64,000 nt of DNA, from the NCBI GenBank assembly GCA_002500925.1, contig DLTN01000027.1, forward strand, positions 19,081 through 83,080, written 5' to 3'. The stretch comes from Gemmatimonadales bacterium UBA7835. GTDB taxonomy: Bacteria; Gemmatimonadota; Gemmatimonadetes; Longimicrobiales; Gaopeijiaceae. Below, one piece after another: positions 27,268-35,967 of this stretch. The translations under genes were made by a program, and so were the position numbers. Positions within the stretch are counted from its first letter, which is position 1. Each line of letters opens with the position of its first letter. The notes below the pieces were generated by a model that made no database searches, was not told the origin of the DNA, and saw nothing but the letters and a program-made list of their open reading frames with translations.

Positions 27268-28002
27268 TCATGCTCCGGCTCGGGTGATCGACTGGTCTAG
27301 CATCTCAACCAAAACATCATGACGATCGACCTCTGCACATAGTGCGAGGTCATCCTCTAGGCCCACTCCGATCACGGCGCGCCCTGCAGCGGAGAGACTC
27401 AGGAAACGCTTTGTTGGCTTTCGAGCTTGAGCAAACGCACGGACCGCCCGAGCCGCGTCATTCAATTCGGAATCTCCATCTTTCTTCGAGTTTGGACCTG
27501 CAAGGATCCTTTCAATGAGGTGCCCTGCACACAAAGCGTCGTCCAGAGAAAAAGCATCCTCATGTCCTATGCAAATGATGGAGACATGCTCTGCCGTCGA
27601 AACCTCTAGCGCCACCGAACCTAGATTAGTAAGTGCACAAGGGAGAACTCGATCGCCTTCCTGCGCCAGCCGCAATGCTCTGGTGGCATGCGTTAAATTC
27701 ATCACAAGCTTTTTACCCGCGACCACATCACTGGTGAACTCGTGCGGAGAGTTGCCCAAATCGAATCCCTCCACCTTCTCTGCTTTTCGCTCTCCACAAA
27801 GCAGGGAATCCTCCCGACCGAGCGACGCAACAAGTTTCACCGCATCCTCTGTTGATTCGGTTGGGAAAATCTCCCGCGCGCCATTTGCCAGCGCTTCGAC
27901 AATCGTCGTAGTCGCTCTTAAAACATCGATCACTATGACCGTGGAACCAGAGATCTCGATTCCATCGACTTCTGGGACAGTAAAGTACGTATCTATCCTC
28001 AT
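27268..28002 (-). CDS. comB: 2-phosphosulfolactate phosphatase family protein (ComB-like)
   Basis: A 244-residue protein of the ComB family, which in methanogens removes phosphate from 2-phosphosulfolactate in coenzyme M synthesis. The sequence has VIVIDVLRATTTIVEALANGA, then GFDLGNSPHEF and KKLVMNLTHATRAL, all matching the family. Its substrate in bacteria is usually unproven. The ATG overlaps the accC stop (ATGA), and ftsK follows within 7 bases. The coupling to fatty-acid synthesis genes is unexplained. Confidence 0.82.
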   Translation of the reverse strand: MRIDTYFTVPEVDGIEISGSTVIVIDVLRATTTIVEALANGAREIFPTESTEDAVKLVASLGREDSLLCGERKAEKVEGFDLGNSPHEFTSDVVAGKKLVMNLTHATRALRLAQEGDRVLPCALTNLGSVALEVSTAEHVSIICIGHEDAFSLDDALCAGHLIERILAGPNSKKDGDSELNDAARAVRAFAQARKPTKRFLSLSAAGRAVIGVGLEDDLALCAEVDRHDVLVEMLDQSITRAGA

Positions 28003-29357
28003 TGGACCGGCTGATCCTTGGCCATCACTCGGGCAACAAACCCCGTATCCAGATCCCCTTCGACAAAGTGTTGGTCATCCACGATCTCGCGGAGGAACGG
28101 TATCGTTGTTGGAATGCCTTCTATGACCATGTGATCCAGCACATGCCGGGCCCTGACTATAGCCTCCTCGCGAGTCTTTCCACTAACGATCAGCTTCGCA
28201 AGCAACGAGTCGTAGTGCGGTGGGACTCTGTATCCGGCATACACATGCGTATCCAGTCGAACCCCTGGGCCACCCGGTGGATGGAAGGCAGTAATCGTGC
28301 CCGGCCCCGGCGCGAAGTTACGGTCAGGATCTTCAGCATTGATCCGGAACTCAATCGCGTGCCTCTGATGAACTATCTCGCCCTCCGGCGCAGCAAGAGG
28401 TTCTCCAGCAGCAACCCGGATCTGTTCTTTGAGTAGATCGAATCCCGTGGTCACTTCAGTGACCGGATGCTCAACCTGGATCCGCGTATTCATTTCCATA
28501 AAGTAAAAGGAGCCATCCTGGTCGAGAAGAAACTCGACCGTACCGGCGCCGACATAGTCAATCGCCTTTGCTGCACGCACAGCAGCCGCGCCCATCTCAG
28601 CTCTCAGCTCTGCTGTCAAACCAGGCGATGGAGCCTCCTCGACCAATTTTTGATGACGTCGTTGTATCGAACAATCACGCTCCCCGAAATGCATCACTCG
28701 CCCATGCTTATCGCCGAATACCTGGATCTCAACATGCCGGGGCTTGAGGATACAGCGCTCAAGATAGACGTCAGAGTTCGCAAATGCTGCTCGAGCCTCA
28801 TTCTGCGCTGCCGCGAAACGCTTAGGGAATTCATCAACATCCATTGAAACCCTCATGCCCTTCCCGCCACCGCCCGCCGACGCCTTGATCATGACAGGGA
28901 AACCAATCTCTTCCGCAATTGGAATCGCCTCCTCCACGGTCGGCACGATTCCGTCTGATCCAGGAACAGTCGGCACTCCGGTTTTCACCATCGTCTCCCT
29001 TGCTGTTGCCTTGTCACCCATAAGACGAATCTGCTCAGGTGTCGGACCAATAAAAGTGATACCCGAGCGAGCGCAGATCTCACTGAATTCGGCATTTTCA
29101 GCGAGGAAGCCATAACCGGGATGGATCGCCTCCGCACCGGTGACCTCAGCGGCCGCTATGATACGGGGGGCATTGAGATAGCTCTCTGCAGCCGCAGCAG
29201 GACCAATGCAGACATCTTCATCTGCGAACCGGACATGAAGAGATTCTCGGTCCGCCTCCGAATAAACAGCTACCGTCTTGACGCCAAGCTCGTGGCAGGC
29301 GCGAATGATACGGAGAGCTATCTCTCCGCGATTTGCAATTAGTACTTTGTTAAACAA
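27999..29357 (-). CDS. accC: Acetyl-CoA carboxylase, biotin carboxylase subunit
   Basis: A 452-residue ATP-grasp enzyme that carboxylates biotin on AccB, the first half of malonyl-CoA formation. The opening LFNKVLIANRGEIALRII and later motifs KASAGGGGKGMR, the ERDCSIQRRHQKLVEEAPSP segment, FYFMEMNTRIQVEHPVTE and AGYRVPPHYDSLLAKLI are all present. The start is a TTG at 29357 with GGAGG 7 bases upstream; the frame stays open 20 codons further, with no site as good. accB lies about 100 bases upstream and comB overlaps its end. Confidence 0.95.
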   Translation of the reverse strand: MFNKVLIANRGEIALRIIRACHELGVKTVAVYSEADRESLHVRFADEDVCIGPAAAAESYLNAPRIIAAAEVTGAEAIHPGYGFLAENAEFSEICARSGITFIGPTPEQIRLMGDKATARETMVKTGVPTVPGSDGIVPTVEEAIPIAEEIGFPVMIKASAGGGGKGMRVSMDVDEFPKRFAAAQNEARAAFANSDVYLERCILKPRHVEIQVFGDKHGRVMHFGERDCSIQRRHQKLVEEAPSPGLTAELRAEMGAAAVRAAKAIDYVGAGTVEFLLDQDGSFYFMEMNTRIQVEHPVTEVTTGFDLLKEQIRVAAGEPLAAPEGEIVHQRHAIEFRINAEDPDRNFAPGPGTITAFHPPGGPGVRLDTHVYAGYRVPPHYDSLLAKLIVSGKTREEAIVRARHVLDHMVIEGIPTTIPFLREIVDDQHFVEGDLDTGFVARVMAKDQPVQ

Positions 29358-29455
29358 ACGGTTACCTCCCGGACCGCGAACGCCCCGAATGCGGCACGGG
29401 AATCGAGTCCATTGCAAACCCTATGTAGGGGTCTAGTCTGCTACAGAGCTTTGGA

Positions 29456-29929
29456 TCAACTAGGATCTACGAGAAACAACACCTGACCGAATTCAACGGG
29501 CTGTGCGTCTTCAATGCATATCTCGGTGATGGTACCGGAAACTTCACACTCCAGCTCATTCATCAGTTTCATAGCTTCTATGATGCAGAGGGTCTCTCCC
29601 TCCGAAACTTTAGAGCCGACATCTACGTAGGGTGAAGTGTCCGGTGATGGCGAACGATAGAAGGTTCCCACCATCGGTGATGTCACCTCAATCAGGTGAC
29701 TGGCAGTAGAGGTCTCTTCCTCCTCAGGGCGCTGAACTACTTGAACGTCATCTGAGGCAGACCCGGTCGGCACAAGTACGGGAGCAGACATTCCGACAGG
29801 AGCAGCGCCCCCATACGGGGGCGTTTTCGAGAGGCTGACACGGGTACCCGTGCGTTCGATCTCCAGCGAATCAACACCGCTGTCGTCGAACACTCTTATT
29901 AGACGTTCGATGAATTCGAGATCGATCAT
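29456..29929 (-). CDS. accB: Acetyl-CoA carboxylase, biotin carboxyl carrier protein
   Basis: A 157-residue carrier subunit. The biotinylation site is Lys121 in EAMKLMNE, in a C-terminal biotinyl domain (about residues 80-157) that includes SPMVGTFYRSPSPD, the thumb characteristic of AccB. A Ser/Pro/Gly-rich linker precedes it. The ATG overlaps the efp stop (ATGA). The efp-accB-accC order is widespread in bacteria. Confidence 0.95.
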   Translation of the reverse strand: MIDLEFIERLIRVFDDSGVDSLEIERTGTRVSLSKTPPYGGAAPVGMSAPVLVPTGSASDDVQVVQRPEEEETSTASHLIEVTSPMVGTFYRSPSPDTSPYVDVGSKVSEGETLCIIEAMKLMNELECEVSGTITEICIEDAQPVEFGQVLFLVDPS

Positions 29930-30492
29930 GAGTTTACCCTAGAGAGATACTTTTCTTCACGACGGTCGATCTTGAGAACGTCCCCTTCTTCAACGAATAG
30001 TGGGACATTGATTACGGCACCCGTCTCAAGTGTTGCGGGCTTGGTCGCACCTTGCGCGGTATCACCCTTAAATCCGGGATCTGTCTGGGTGACTTTCAGC
30101 TCCACGAACTGAGGAAGCTCTACACTGATAACCTTCTCATCGTGAACCAATCCCTCACATGCCATGTTTTCCTTAAGAAACCTCAGTTGTTCTGCACCAA
30201 GCAAATCACGCGGAATCGGGATCATATCAAAGGTATTAACATCCATAAAATAGTAGAGGTCACCGTCAGTATATGAATAGTTGACCGGGCGACGCTCTAG
30301 ACGAACATCCTTCACTTTTTCACCGGCCCGATAAGTCTTATCCACTACGGAGCCGCTCAGGACGTTCTTCAGCTTCGTCCTAACGAACGCCCCTCCTTTG
30401 CCGGGCTTAACGTGCTGAAAGTAGGTAATGGACCAGAGATCGCCGTCGATCTCAATCACCATCCCATTGCGGAAATCCGCAGTACTGGCCAT
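29926..30492 (-). CDS. efp: Elongation factor P
   Basis: A 188-residue EF-P that relieves ribosome stalling at polyproline. It has the KOW-like domain with the modifiable lysine Lys32 in the PGKGGAFVR loop, and the C-terminal KPATLETGAVINVPLFVEEGD signature. Lysine rather than arginine at the tip suggests beta-lysylation (EpmA type) or another lysine pathway; no modification gene is in the window. The pal gene of this window encodes a long polyproline run that would be a natural client. Confidence 0.96.
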   Translation of the reverse strand: MASTADFRNGMVIEIDGDLWSITYFQHVKPGKGGAFVRTKLKNVLSGSVVDKTYRAGEKVKDVRLERRPVNYSYTDGDLYYFMDVNTFDMIPIPRDLLGAEQLRFLKENMACEGLVHDEKVISVELPQFVELKVTQTDPGFKGDTAQGATKPATLETGAVINVPLFVEEGDVLKIDRREEKYLSRVNS

Positions 30493-30527
30493 GCAAGTCG
30501 TCTCTCTTCAAGTCTTTGGAACGGGGA

Positions 30528-30962
30528 TCAGCTTTCTAGTTGGGCGAGCAACCCCCGCAGTCCTAAAAGATAGCTCTGGATGCCAAGGCCATAAACCACA
30601 CCCGACGCGACTGGTGCTAAGTATGAGTGGCGACGAAAGCGCTCGCGACTCGAAATATTCGACAAGTGACATTCAACGAATGGACGATCGACACCGGTCA
30701 AGGCATCTCGAAGTGCAATCGATGTATGAGTGTATGATCCAGGATTAATCAGGAACCCGTCCACTCGTTCAGCCGCCTCTTCGATGTAATCGAGAAGCTC
30801 CCCTTCATGATTGGATTGGAATACCTCGATCTCAGCAGCCATCTCTCCCGCTAGTGTAGCCAGCGCAACATTCACATCATCAAGAGTCTTAGAACCGTAC
30901 ACCTCGGGTTCTCGTTTGCCGAGCAGTCTGAGATTTGGGCCATGAATTACCGCGATCTTCAT
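30528..30962 (-). CDS. aroQ: Type II 3-dehydroquinate dehydratase
   Basis: A 144-residue type II dehydroquinase in the shikimate pathway, forming dodecamers. Motifs: IHGPNLRLLGKREPEVYG with the catalytic Arg and Tyr, FLINPGSYTHTSIALRDAL, and ECHLSNISSRE with the catalytic His. The usual asparagine after PNL is arginine here, a small variation. The ATG overlaps the stop of the TPR gene (ATGA). efp follows after 35 bases. Confidence 0.93.
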   Translation of the reverse strand: MKIAVIHGPNLRLLGKREPEVYGSKTLDDVNVALATLAGEMAAEIEVFQSNHEGELLDYIEEAAERVDGFLINPGSYTHTSIALRDALTGVDRPFVECHLSNISSRERFRRHSYLAPVASGVVYGLGIQSYLLGLRGLLAQLES

Positions 30963-31914
30963 TTTTTATCCGTCTCCCATCCTAAGAGCTTATCAAAGTA
31001 TTGGTCGATCTTTTCTGGTTCGACTCCGCCGAAACTGACCGGGGCCTCACCATCCTCTCCGTCAGGTGAACGAAATGGTTTTGCGGCGGGTTGATCGATC
31101 TTGCTGCCCTCACCAAGGTCTACCTCTCGAGCTTCAACCTCTCCCTCATAAAAAGACCCTGGCTCCGCTAACCCTCTGTTAAGATTTTCTTTTTTTCCAA
31201 TATCAGACGCAGGCTCGGTGTTCTTTGTGACTGGCTCTAGGGTGCCGCCAGTCGGAGTCGGATCTCCGGCTATCGAACAAAGGATGCCCTCAAGTTCGGT
31301 GATTCGGGCGTTGATGTCCGCGGCATCGGACTGCACCGAGTTCAGGTGACGATATACGTGCAGTGCTTGGCCCACAAAGCCTTGCGAAAAGTAGAGCTCG
31401 GCTAGGGTCCGAGTGTGGATAGGCTCTTCAAGACTCGTGGAATGATCTTCATGTGACTGATCCACGAGCTTGGCTTCAGCCGCGATTGACGACTCCTCAG
31501 GATCGCATTCGAGGGGGCTCACCATCCTATCCGACTGCATCGACTCATGATCAGTCTCGATCACATCGCGACGAAGCGACTGTGCCGCATCGTCGCCCAG
31601 CTCACCTCGGATCCGATCGAGGACAGCTAGAGCGACAATGTTGCCGGGATCTAAATCGAGACTTCGCCTTGCCGCAAACTCTGCCTCGGCCATCATACCT
31701 TGAGAAGAAAATACCCCCGCGGCAATGACATGACCTGTCGCGAAATCAGGGTTACGAGATATCCCATCTGCGAGCATCTCTATGGCTTTCAGGGCATCTC
31801 CCTTCCTGGACAATGCTTCCGCAAGCGGAGCGAATGCTAGGCCCTCAGGATCACGTGAGGACCATAGGAGTTCCTGTAGTGTCCGAATTTCTTGGTCTAT
31901 GCTGTCGGACACAC
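30959..31914 (-). CDS. TPR-repeat protein of unknown function
   Basis: A 318-residue soluble protein with tetratricopeptide-like helical pairs in the first half: DPEGLAFAPLAEALSRKGD, ALKAIEMLADGISRNPDF, and AEAEFAARRSLDLDPGN. Another repeat (AELYFSQGFVGQALHVYRHL) falls near the middle. The C-terminal third is acidic and low complexity. No signal peptide is seen with the preferred GTG start at 31914, which has GGAG five bases upstream; the frame is open further upstream to 32050 without a better site. It is coupled to aroQ. Function is not recognised. Confidence 0.65.
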
Positions 31915-32116
31915 CGACTCCGTCTAGTCGAAGATAAAATGCTCTGCCCCCCAGTCCGATGTGAAGGTACGGATCGGTCGGAAATAGTGTCAACGACACC
32001 AAGGACCCTGAGTGCCTAATTCGGTAGCAAGCTCCACTACCGGAGAACACTACCGCAGACTGACAAAGAAATAGTGCTTAGGCAGACTCGCGATGTCAGC
32101 TCAACAAAGCTATACG

Positions 32117-32144
32117 TTGAGGGGCCGAACCTGACACGTTATCG
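32117..32144 (+). promoter_or_regulatory. Promoter candidate for the plus-strand ppiD-like gene
   Basis: TTGAGG (32117-32122) and TTATCG (32139-32144) lie 16 bases apart in the divergent region between the TPR gene and the PPIase gene. This is a by-eye match with imperfect hexamers. Confidence 0.25.
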
Positions 32145-32204
32145 TTGTTGGCTCATTCTGAGGCACACTTTCACTTGTTTGCTGGTCGCAGGAGTCGACG
32201 TGCT

Positions 32205-34037
32205 ATGATGCGTCAAATGCGGGAAGCCACGAAGCCAATCATGTTCTTAGCAGCATTAGCATTTTTGGCTCTCATGGTGTTCGAGTGGGGCATGGACGCC
32301 TCTGGGCAGAGTGGTGGCGGTGTGGGCGAAATCGGGTCGGTTAACGGCCAACCCGTGATGTACGATTCGTACATGGCCGCATATCGTCAGCTTTACGATC
32401 AGGTTCAGAGGAACCAAGAAGAACTGATCAGCTCTCAACAGAACAAGGAAATCGAAGACGCGGCGTTCGACGAAGTCGTGACGCAACTGCTCGTTCTGCA
32501 AGAGCTGCGCGAACGGGGTATCATGGTCACAGACCGTGAAGTGAGCGAAGCAGCGCAGTTCTCGCCGCCCGACTACCTCCAAGCGCAGTTCATAGATGAT
32601 GCTGGAGGCATCGACCTGCAAGCATACCATACTTTCTTGGCCACCCTCCCCCCAGAACAGCTGATACTCTTGGAGGCGTACTACAGGGACGTAATCCCGC
32701 GAAGCAAGCTGCTTCGACAAGTATCTTCGGGAATCTACGTTTCCGATGCTGAGCTCTGGCAGGAGTTTCGTGATCAAGTAGAGCAGGTAGAAATTCGATA
32801 CGTTCCGATGGATCCTTCAGTGCGATACGAAGATGAGGCATTCAGTGTCTCGGACACGGAAATTGAGGATTACTACGGTTCGAATCAGGAAGAATTTGAA
32901 GTGCCCGCCCGCGTCTCGTTAAAGGCGGTCGTTTTAGACAAAACTCCGACGGCCACTGACACGGCCGCGGCATACGCAGAAGCACAAGAGTTAATGCAAG
33001 AGATCCGCGAGGGTGGAGATTTCGCCGAGATAGCTCAGGCTGAGTCTGCTGATCAGCCTACGGCATCTGTCGGGGGTGACCTCGGAGTGTTCAGCCGAGG
33101 AAGAATGGTCCCCCAATTCGATTCAGTCGTCTTCGCTACGACCCCCGGACAACTAGCAGGCCCCGTTCAGACGAGCTTCGGCCTCCACGTCATCGAAGTC
33201 CAAGAGCGCTGGTCGCAGGATAGTGTTAAGGCACGTCACATTCTAGTCCCAATCACTCGCACAGATGAGAGTGAGATCCAGCTTCTAACACTCGCCGATT
33301 CACTTGAAGATCTAGGCGAAGAAATGGCCCTAGATCAGGCCGCTTCATTGGCTGGCCTGACATCCACTGAGTTGGACATCGCACAGAATTTCCCATTCCT
33401 TCCTGGAGCCGGGCAGGTGTCCGAGGGGGCGGATTGGGCATTTGAGGAAGCGTCCCCTGGTGATGTTAGCCCAGTATTCGAAACGTCTACTGCATTCTAT
33501 TCTCTTGAACTGGTCTCGTCGGAACCGGAAGGCATCCTGCCGATCGAAGATGCAAAAACGGCCATCGAGTCTACCTTACTGTTTGACGCAAAGATGAACC
33601 AAGCACAGATCGACGCGCAGGAGCTAGTAGCGCTCGTTCGTGGGGGATCGGTTCTATCGAATGCCGCAGCTGACTTAGCACTCGACGTGCGAATGGCTGG
33701 TCCTTTCAGTCGACGTGACTTTGTCGCCGGAATTGGCCGCCAAAATGCAGCCGTCGGAGCAGCGTTCGGGCTAGGGATCGGCGACGTGAGCGAGGTAGTC
33801 CCGACACCGGCAAACGTGTACGTGATTGAGGTTCTAACTCGCACGGACGCTGACTCGACAGCGTGGCTCACTCAACTCACCGAGCAGAGGCAGTCTGCGA
33901 TCTCAATCAGACAGCAAGCTAGACTTGGGGAGTGGATAGAAGCGCTGCGCGCATCCGCGAATATTCGTGACCGACGCGACGTGGTACTCGCGCCGGTTGA
34001 CGAAGATGCGATCCCTCAAATGCCAATGCTCTTCTAA
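32205..34037 (+). CDS. PpiD-like membrane-anchored peptidyl-prolyl isomerase/chaperone
   Basis: A 610-residue periplasmic folding factor anchored by one N-terminal segment (PIMFLAALAFLALMVF, about residues 11-27). A SurA-N/PpiD chaperone region follows, then a parvulin-type rotamase domain in about residues 220-350 with GGDLGVFSRGRMVPQFD and TSFGLHVIEVQER, and a second, degenerate rotamase-like part around KARHILVPI. The ATG at 32205 is chosen because AGGAG lies 10 bases upstream; 20 further codons are open. It is the only plus-strand gene in the first 60 kb, with tatA converging on its 3' end. Confidence 0.85.
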   Translation: MMRQMREATKPIMFLAALAFLALMVFEWGMDASGQSGGGVGEIGSVNGQPVMYDSYMAAYRQLYDQVQRNQEELISSQQNKEIEDAAFDEVVTQLLVLQELRERGIMVTDREVSEAAQFSPPDYLQAQFIDDAGGIDLQAYHTFLATLPPEQLILLEAYYRDVIPRSKLLRQVSSGIYVSDAELWQEFRDQVEQVEIRYVPMDPSVRYEDEAFSVSDTEIEDYYGSNQEEFEVPARVSLKAVVLDKTPTATDTAAAYAEAQELMQEIREGGDFAEIAQAESADQPTASVGGDLGVFSRGRMVPQFDSVVFATTPGQLAGPVQTSFGLHVIEVQERWSQDSVKARHILVPITRTDESEIQLLTLADSLEDLGEEMALDQAASLAGLTSTELDIAQNFPFLPGAGQVSEGADWAFEEASPGDVSPVFETSTAFYSLELVSSEPEGILPIEDAKTAIESTLLFDAKMNQAQIDAQELVALVRGGSVLSNAAADLALDVRMAGPFSRRDFVAGIGRQNAAVGAAFGLGIGDVSEVVPTPANVYVIEVLTRTDADSTAWLTQLTEQRQSAISIRQQARLGEWIEALRASANIRDRRDVVLAPVDEDAIPQMPMLF

Positions 34038-34120
34038 GCAGGGGCTGACCAACCAGCTAGACGCGCACTGGTGCGCTCAAAGGCGAAGGTCAATCTCTGC
34101 GATCTTGTGCCCCTCTGTCC

Positions 34121-34402
34121 TCAGTCGTCAGAGACACCAGCGGCACTGTCACCAAGGCTGCGCGGCTCTCCTTCCTCCGATTCTTCATCCTCCGATGCCA
34201 GTTCTGGAGGCGGAGTTGAGTTATGGATCTGTCGATCCGGCACCTTGAGCTCGTGTTCGATCTCTCGAACCGAACTCTTAAACTCACGGATTCCTTTTCC
34301 AAGAGATGATCCGATTTCAGGCAGGCGCTTCGCGCCGAAAAGAAGAAGCACTATCAGGAAGATGAAAACCATCTCCCCCATACCAAATCCACCAAGACCC
34401 AT
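34121..34402 (-). CDS. tatA: Sec-independent protein translocase subunit TatA/TatB
   Basis: A 93-residue Tat component with a short N-terminus, one membrane helix (MVFIFLIVLLLFGAKRLPE), the FGAKRLPEIG hinge and an amphipathic helix GSSLGKGIREFKSSVREIE, then an acidic tail. The sequence favours TatA over TatB. TatC is encoded separately at 40077-40883. It ends 83 bases from the stop of the convergent ppiD-like gene and lies 41 bases after the DUF4321 gene. Confidence 0.9.
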   Translation of the reverse strand: MGLGGFGMGEMVFIFLIVLLLFGAKRLPEIGSSLGKGIREFKSSVREIEHELKVPDRQIHNSTPPPELASEDEESEEGEPRSLGDSAAGVSDD

Positions 34403-34443
34403 TCTTCAAGCACTCCCCCGGGGCTTAGCCCCATCGATACTAG

Positions 34444-34734
34444 TCAAATCCAAGAGCGAACCACCATCGCAACTATACCAATGCCCACTATCGTCAAGAA
34501 ATTCAATATCAGAGTAATGGGCCCGAGGACAATTGCGACAGCCACTAGGTCCACAGAGAGCGGACCCACCGATATATCCACCGAAGTCAGAAGGAACTCC
34601 CGAGGGGCTCCGTCAGGCAGGGAGAAATCCACCAGCTTCGTAAGTAGCCCGCCCAGGCATAACCCCAGTACCAGGGTAAAAAGGAATCTCTTCCAGCCTC
34701 GGTTTCCCGGACCTACTAGAAGACTACTGGCCAC
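34444..34734 (-). CDS. DUF4321-type small membrane protein
   Basis: A 96-residue protein with two predicted membrane segments: FLFTLVLGLCLGGLLTKLV (about 17-35) and a C-terminal hydrophobic stretch from about 60 to 92 that includes ITLILNFLTIVGIGIVAMVV. Between them is a polar loop with a serine/proline mix. The arrangement and the IxLNFLTIVGIGI pattern resemble DUF4321 proteins; function unknown. It sits between polyprenyl synthase and tatA. Confidence 0.65.
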   Translation of the reverse strand: MASSLLVGPGNRGWKRFLFTLVLGLCLGGLLTKLVDFSLPDGAPREFLLTSVDISVGPLSVDLVAVAIVLGPITLILNFLTIVGIGIVAMVVRSWI

Positions 34735-34774
34735 ACCCCCACCTCTTCTTTCGTTCGTATTGTCTTAGCCCAAA

Positions 34775-35770
34775 TCACTTGATCCTATCCACAGCGTAAC
34801 TGACCGCATCGAAGAGTGAAGTCACCGCCGGGCTGTCCGGAAGTGATTTGAGGGCCCCGCGCGCCTGACCAGCATAACCTTCCGCTACCTCGTTGGCATA
34901 GTCCAACCCACCGTGCTCAACGACAATATCCACGATTCGAGCTATCTCTTGATCCGTAGGATCGATACGTGTGAAGAAGTCCCGAATCTCCTCATGCTCT
35001 TTCTTGGATACGCGCTCAAGCGCCGAGACGAGAGGAAGAGTGACCTTCCGTTCCCGGAGATCATGCCCAGTAGGTTTTCCAGTGACCGCTTCCGTTCCCG
35101 TGTAGTCGAGCAGGTCATCCGCTATCTGAAATGCCATCCCTAGATTGTGCCCATAAGAAGCAAGGGCTTCCCGGTAGTCAGGGGCACCGGAAATAGCGCC
35201 CATCTCGCAGGCTGCCGCCATCAATGACGCCGTCTTGGCTGCAATCAACCGGTAATAATCGTCTTCTGAAAAGTCCAGTGCATCGTATGAAGTTAGCTGA
35301 CGCATCTCCCCCACCGACATCTCATTCGCCGCTCTCGCCAGGACCGCGAGCGCGTCCACGTTGCCGACCCTTGCCAGTTCAGAGACTCCCTTCGAGTAGA
35401 GGTAATCTCCCATGATTACTGAAACCTGATGCGTCCAGAGCGCATTCACCGTGGGGAGACCGCGCCTCAACACCGAGTGATCTACTGCATCATCATGCAC
35501 AAGTGTGGCTAGATGAACGAGTTCCACAACCGCAGCCAAAGTCAGTGCATCTTCGCATTCCTGATCGGCGACTCTACTGCAAAGCAGAAGCAACGTCGGT
35601 CGGAAAAGTTTCCCCCTCATGAAAAGCAGATGCTCATTGACCTCTTCAATTCGGTCGAAATCCGATAGTACAATCCTTCGGATCTCGTCACCAACACCCG
35701 CCACAAGCGCACTTACCGGAGCCTGGATCGCCGAAAGCTGCGGTGGGGATTTGCCAACCAGTTTTGTCAT
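34775..35770 (-). CDS. Polyprenyl diphosphate synthase (long-chain trans type)
   Basis: A 331-residue isoprenyl chain elongase. Both aspartate-rich motifs are present: LVHDDAVDHS (first DDxxD) and GMAFQIADDLLDYTG (second), plus GKLFRPTLLLL and GHDLRERKVTLPLV. The product is likely the C35-C45 side chain of menaquinone or ubiquinone, or possibly undecaprenyl-like chains, although the latter usually come from cis-prenyl enzymes. The upstream 197-base gap contains repeated TGTCCG hexamers. Confidence 0.9.
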   Translation of the reverse strand: MTKLVGKSPPQLSAIQAPVSALVAGVGDEIRRIVLSDFDRIEEVNEHLLFMRGKLFRPTLLLLCSRVADQECEDALTLAAVVELVHLATLVHDDAVDHSVLRRGLPTVNALWTHQVSVIMGDYLYSKGVSELARVGNVDALAVLARAANEMSVGEMRQLTSYDALDFSEDDYYRLIAAKTASLMAAACEMGAISGAPDYREALASYGHNLGMAFQIADDLLDYTGTEAVTGKPTGHDLRERKVTLPLVSALERVSKKEHEEIRDFFTRIDPTDQEIARIVDIVVEHGGLDYANEVAEGYAGQARGALKSLPDSPAVTSLFDAVSYAVDRIK

Positions 35771-35967
35771 TGCCTGTGATTAGTTTGGGATAGGAATGGG
35801 CGAGTGTCCGCTGCCCTGTTCAGTCTGATTTCGTTTAGAGACACTCTTCCCCTCGGCAAAGTTTCTGGTAGGGGTCCGGAATAGCGGTCGTCTTTGTCCG
35901 TATTTCTCTCATCTATGTCCGCTTTCTGTTCTTTCTGCCCGAGAAGCTTGATCTTCTACATTGTTGC
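35771..35967. other. 197-base intergenic region with repeated TGTCCG
   Basis: This non-coding gap lies upstream of the polyprenyl synthase gene and downstream of the formimidoyltransferase gene. TGTCCG occurs at 35805-35810, 35895-35900 and 35916-35921; the last two sit in imperfect direct repeats 21 bases apart (TCTTTGTCCG and TCTATGTCCG), two helical turns. On the transcribed strand they read CGGACA. I see no ORF and no clear terminator. Confidence 0.3.

Noticed and set aside
32256..32777. Long minus-strand frame (173 codons) inside the ppiD-like gene
   Set aside because: It is an antisense shadow of a gene with clear domain motifs; it has no family resemblance and no ribosome-binding site.
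34063..34076. Small hairpin (GCGCAC / GTGCGC) between the convergent ppiD-like and tatA genes as a bidirectional terminator
   Set aside because: The loop is only two bases and no T-tract follows on either strand.
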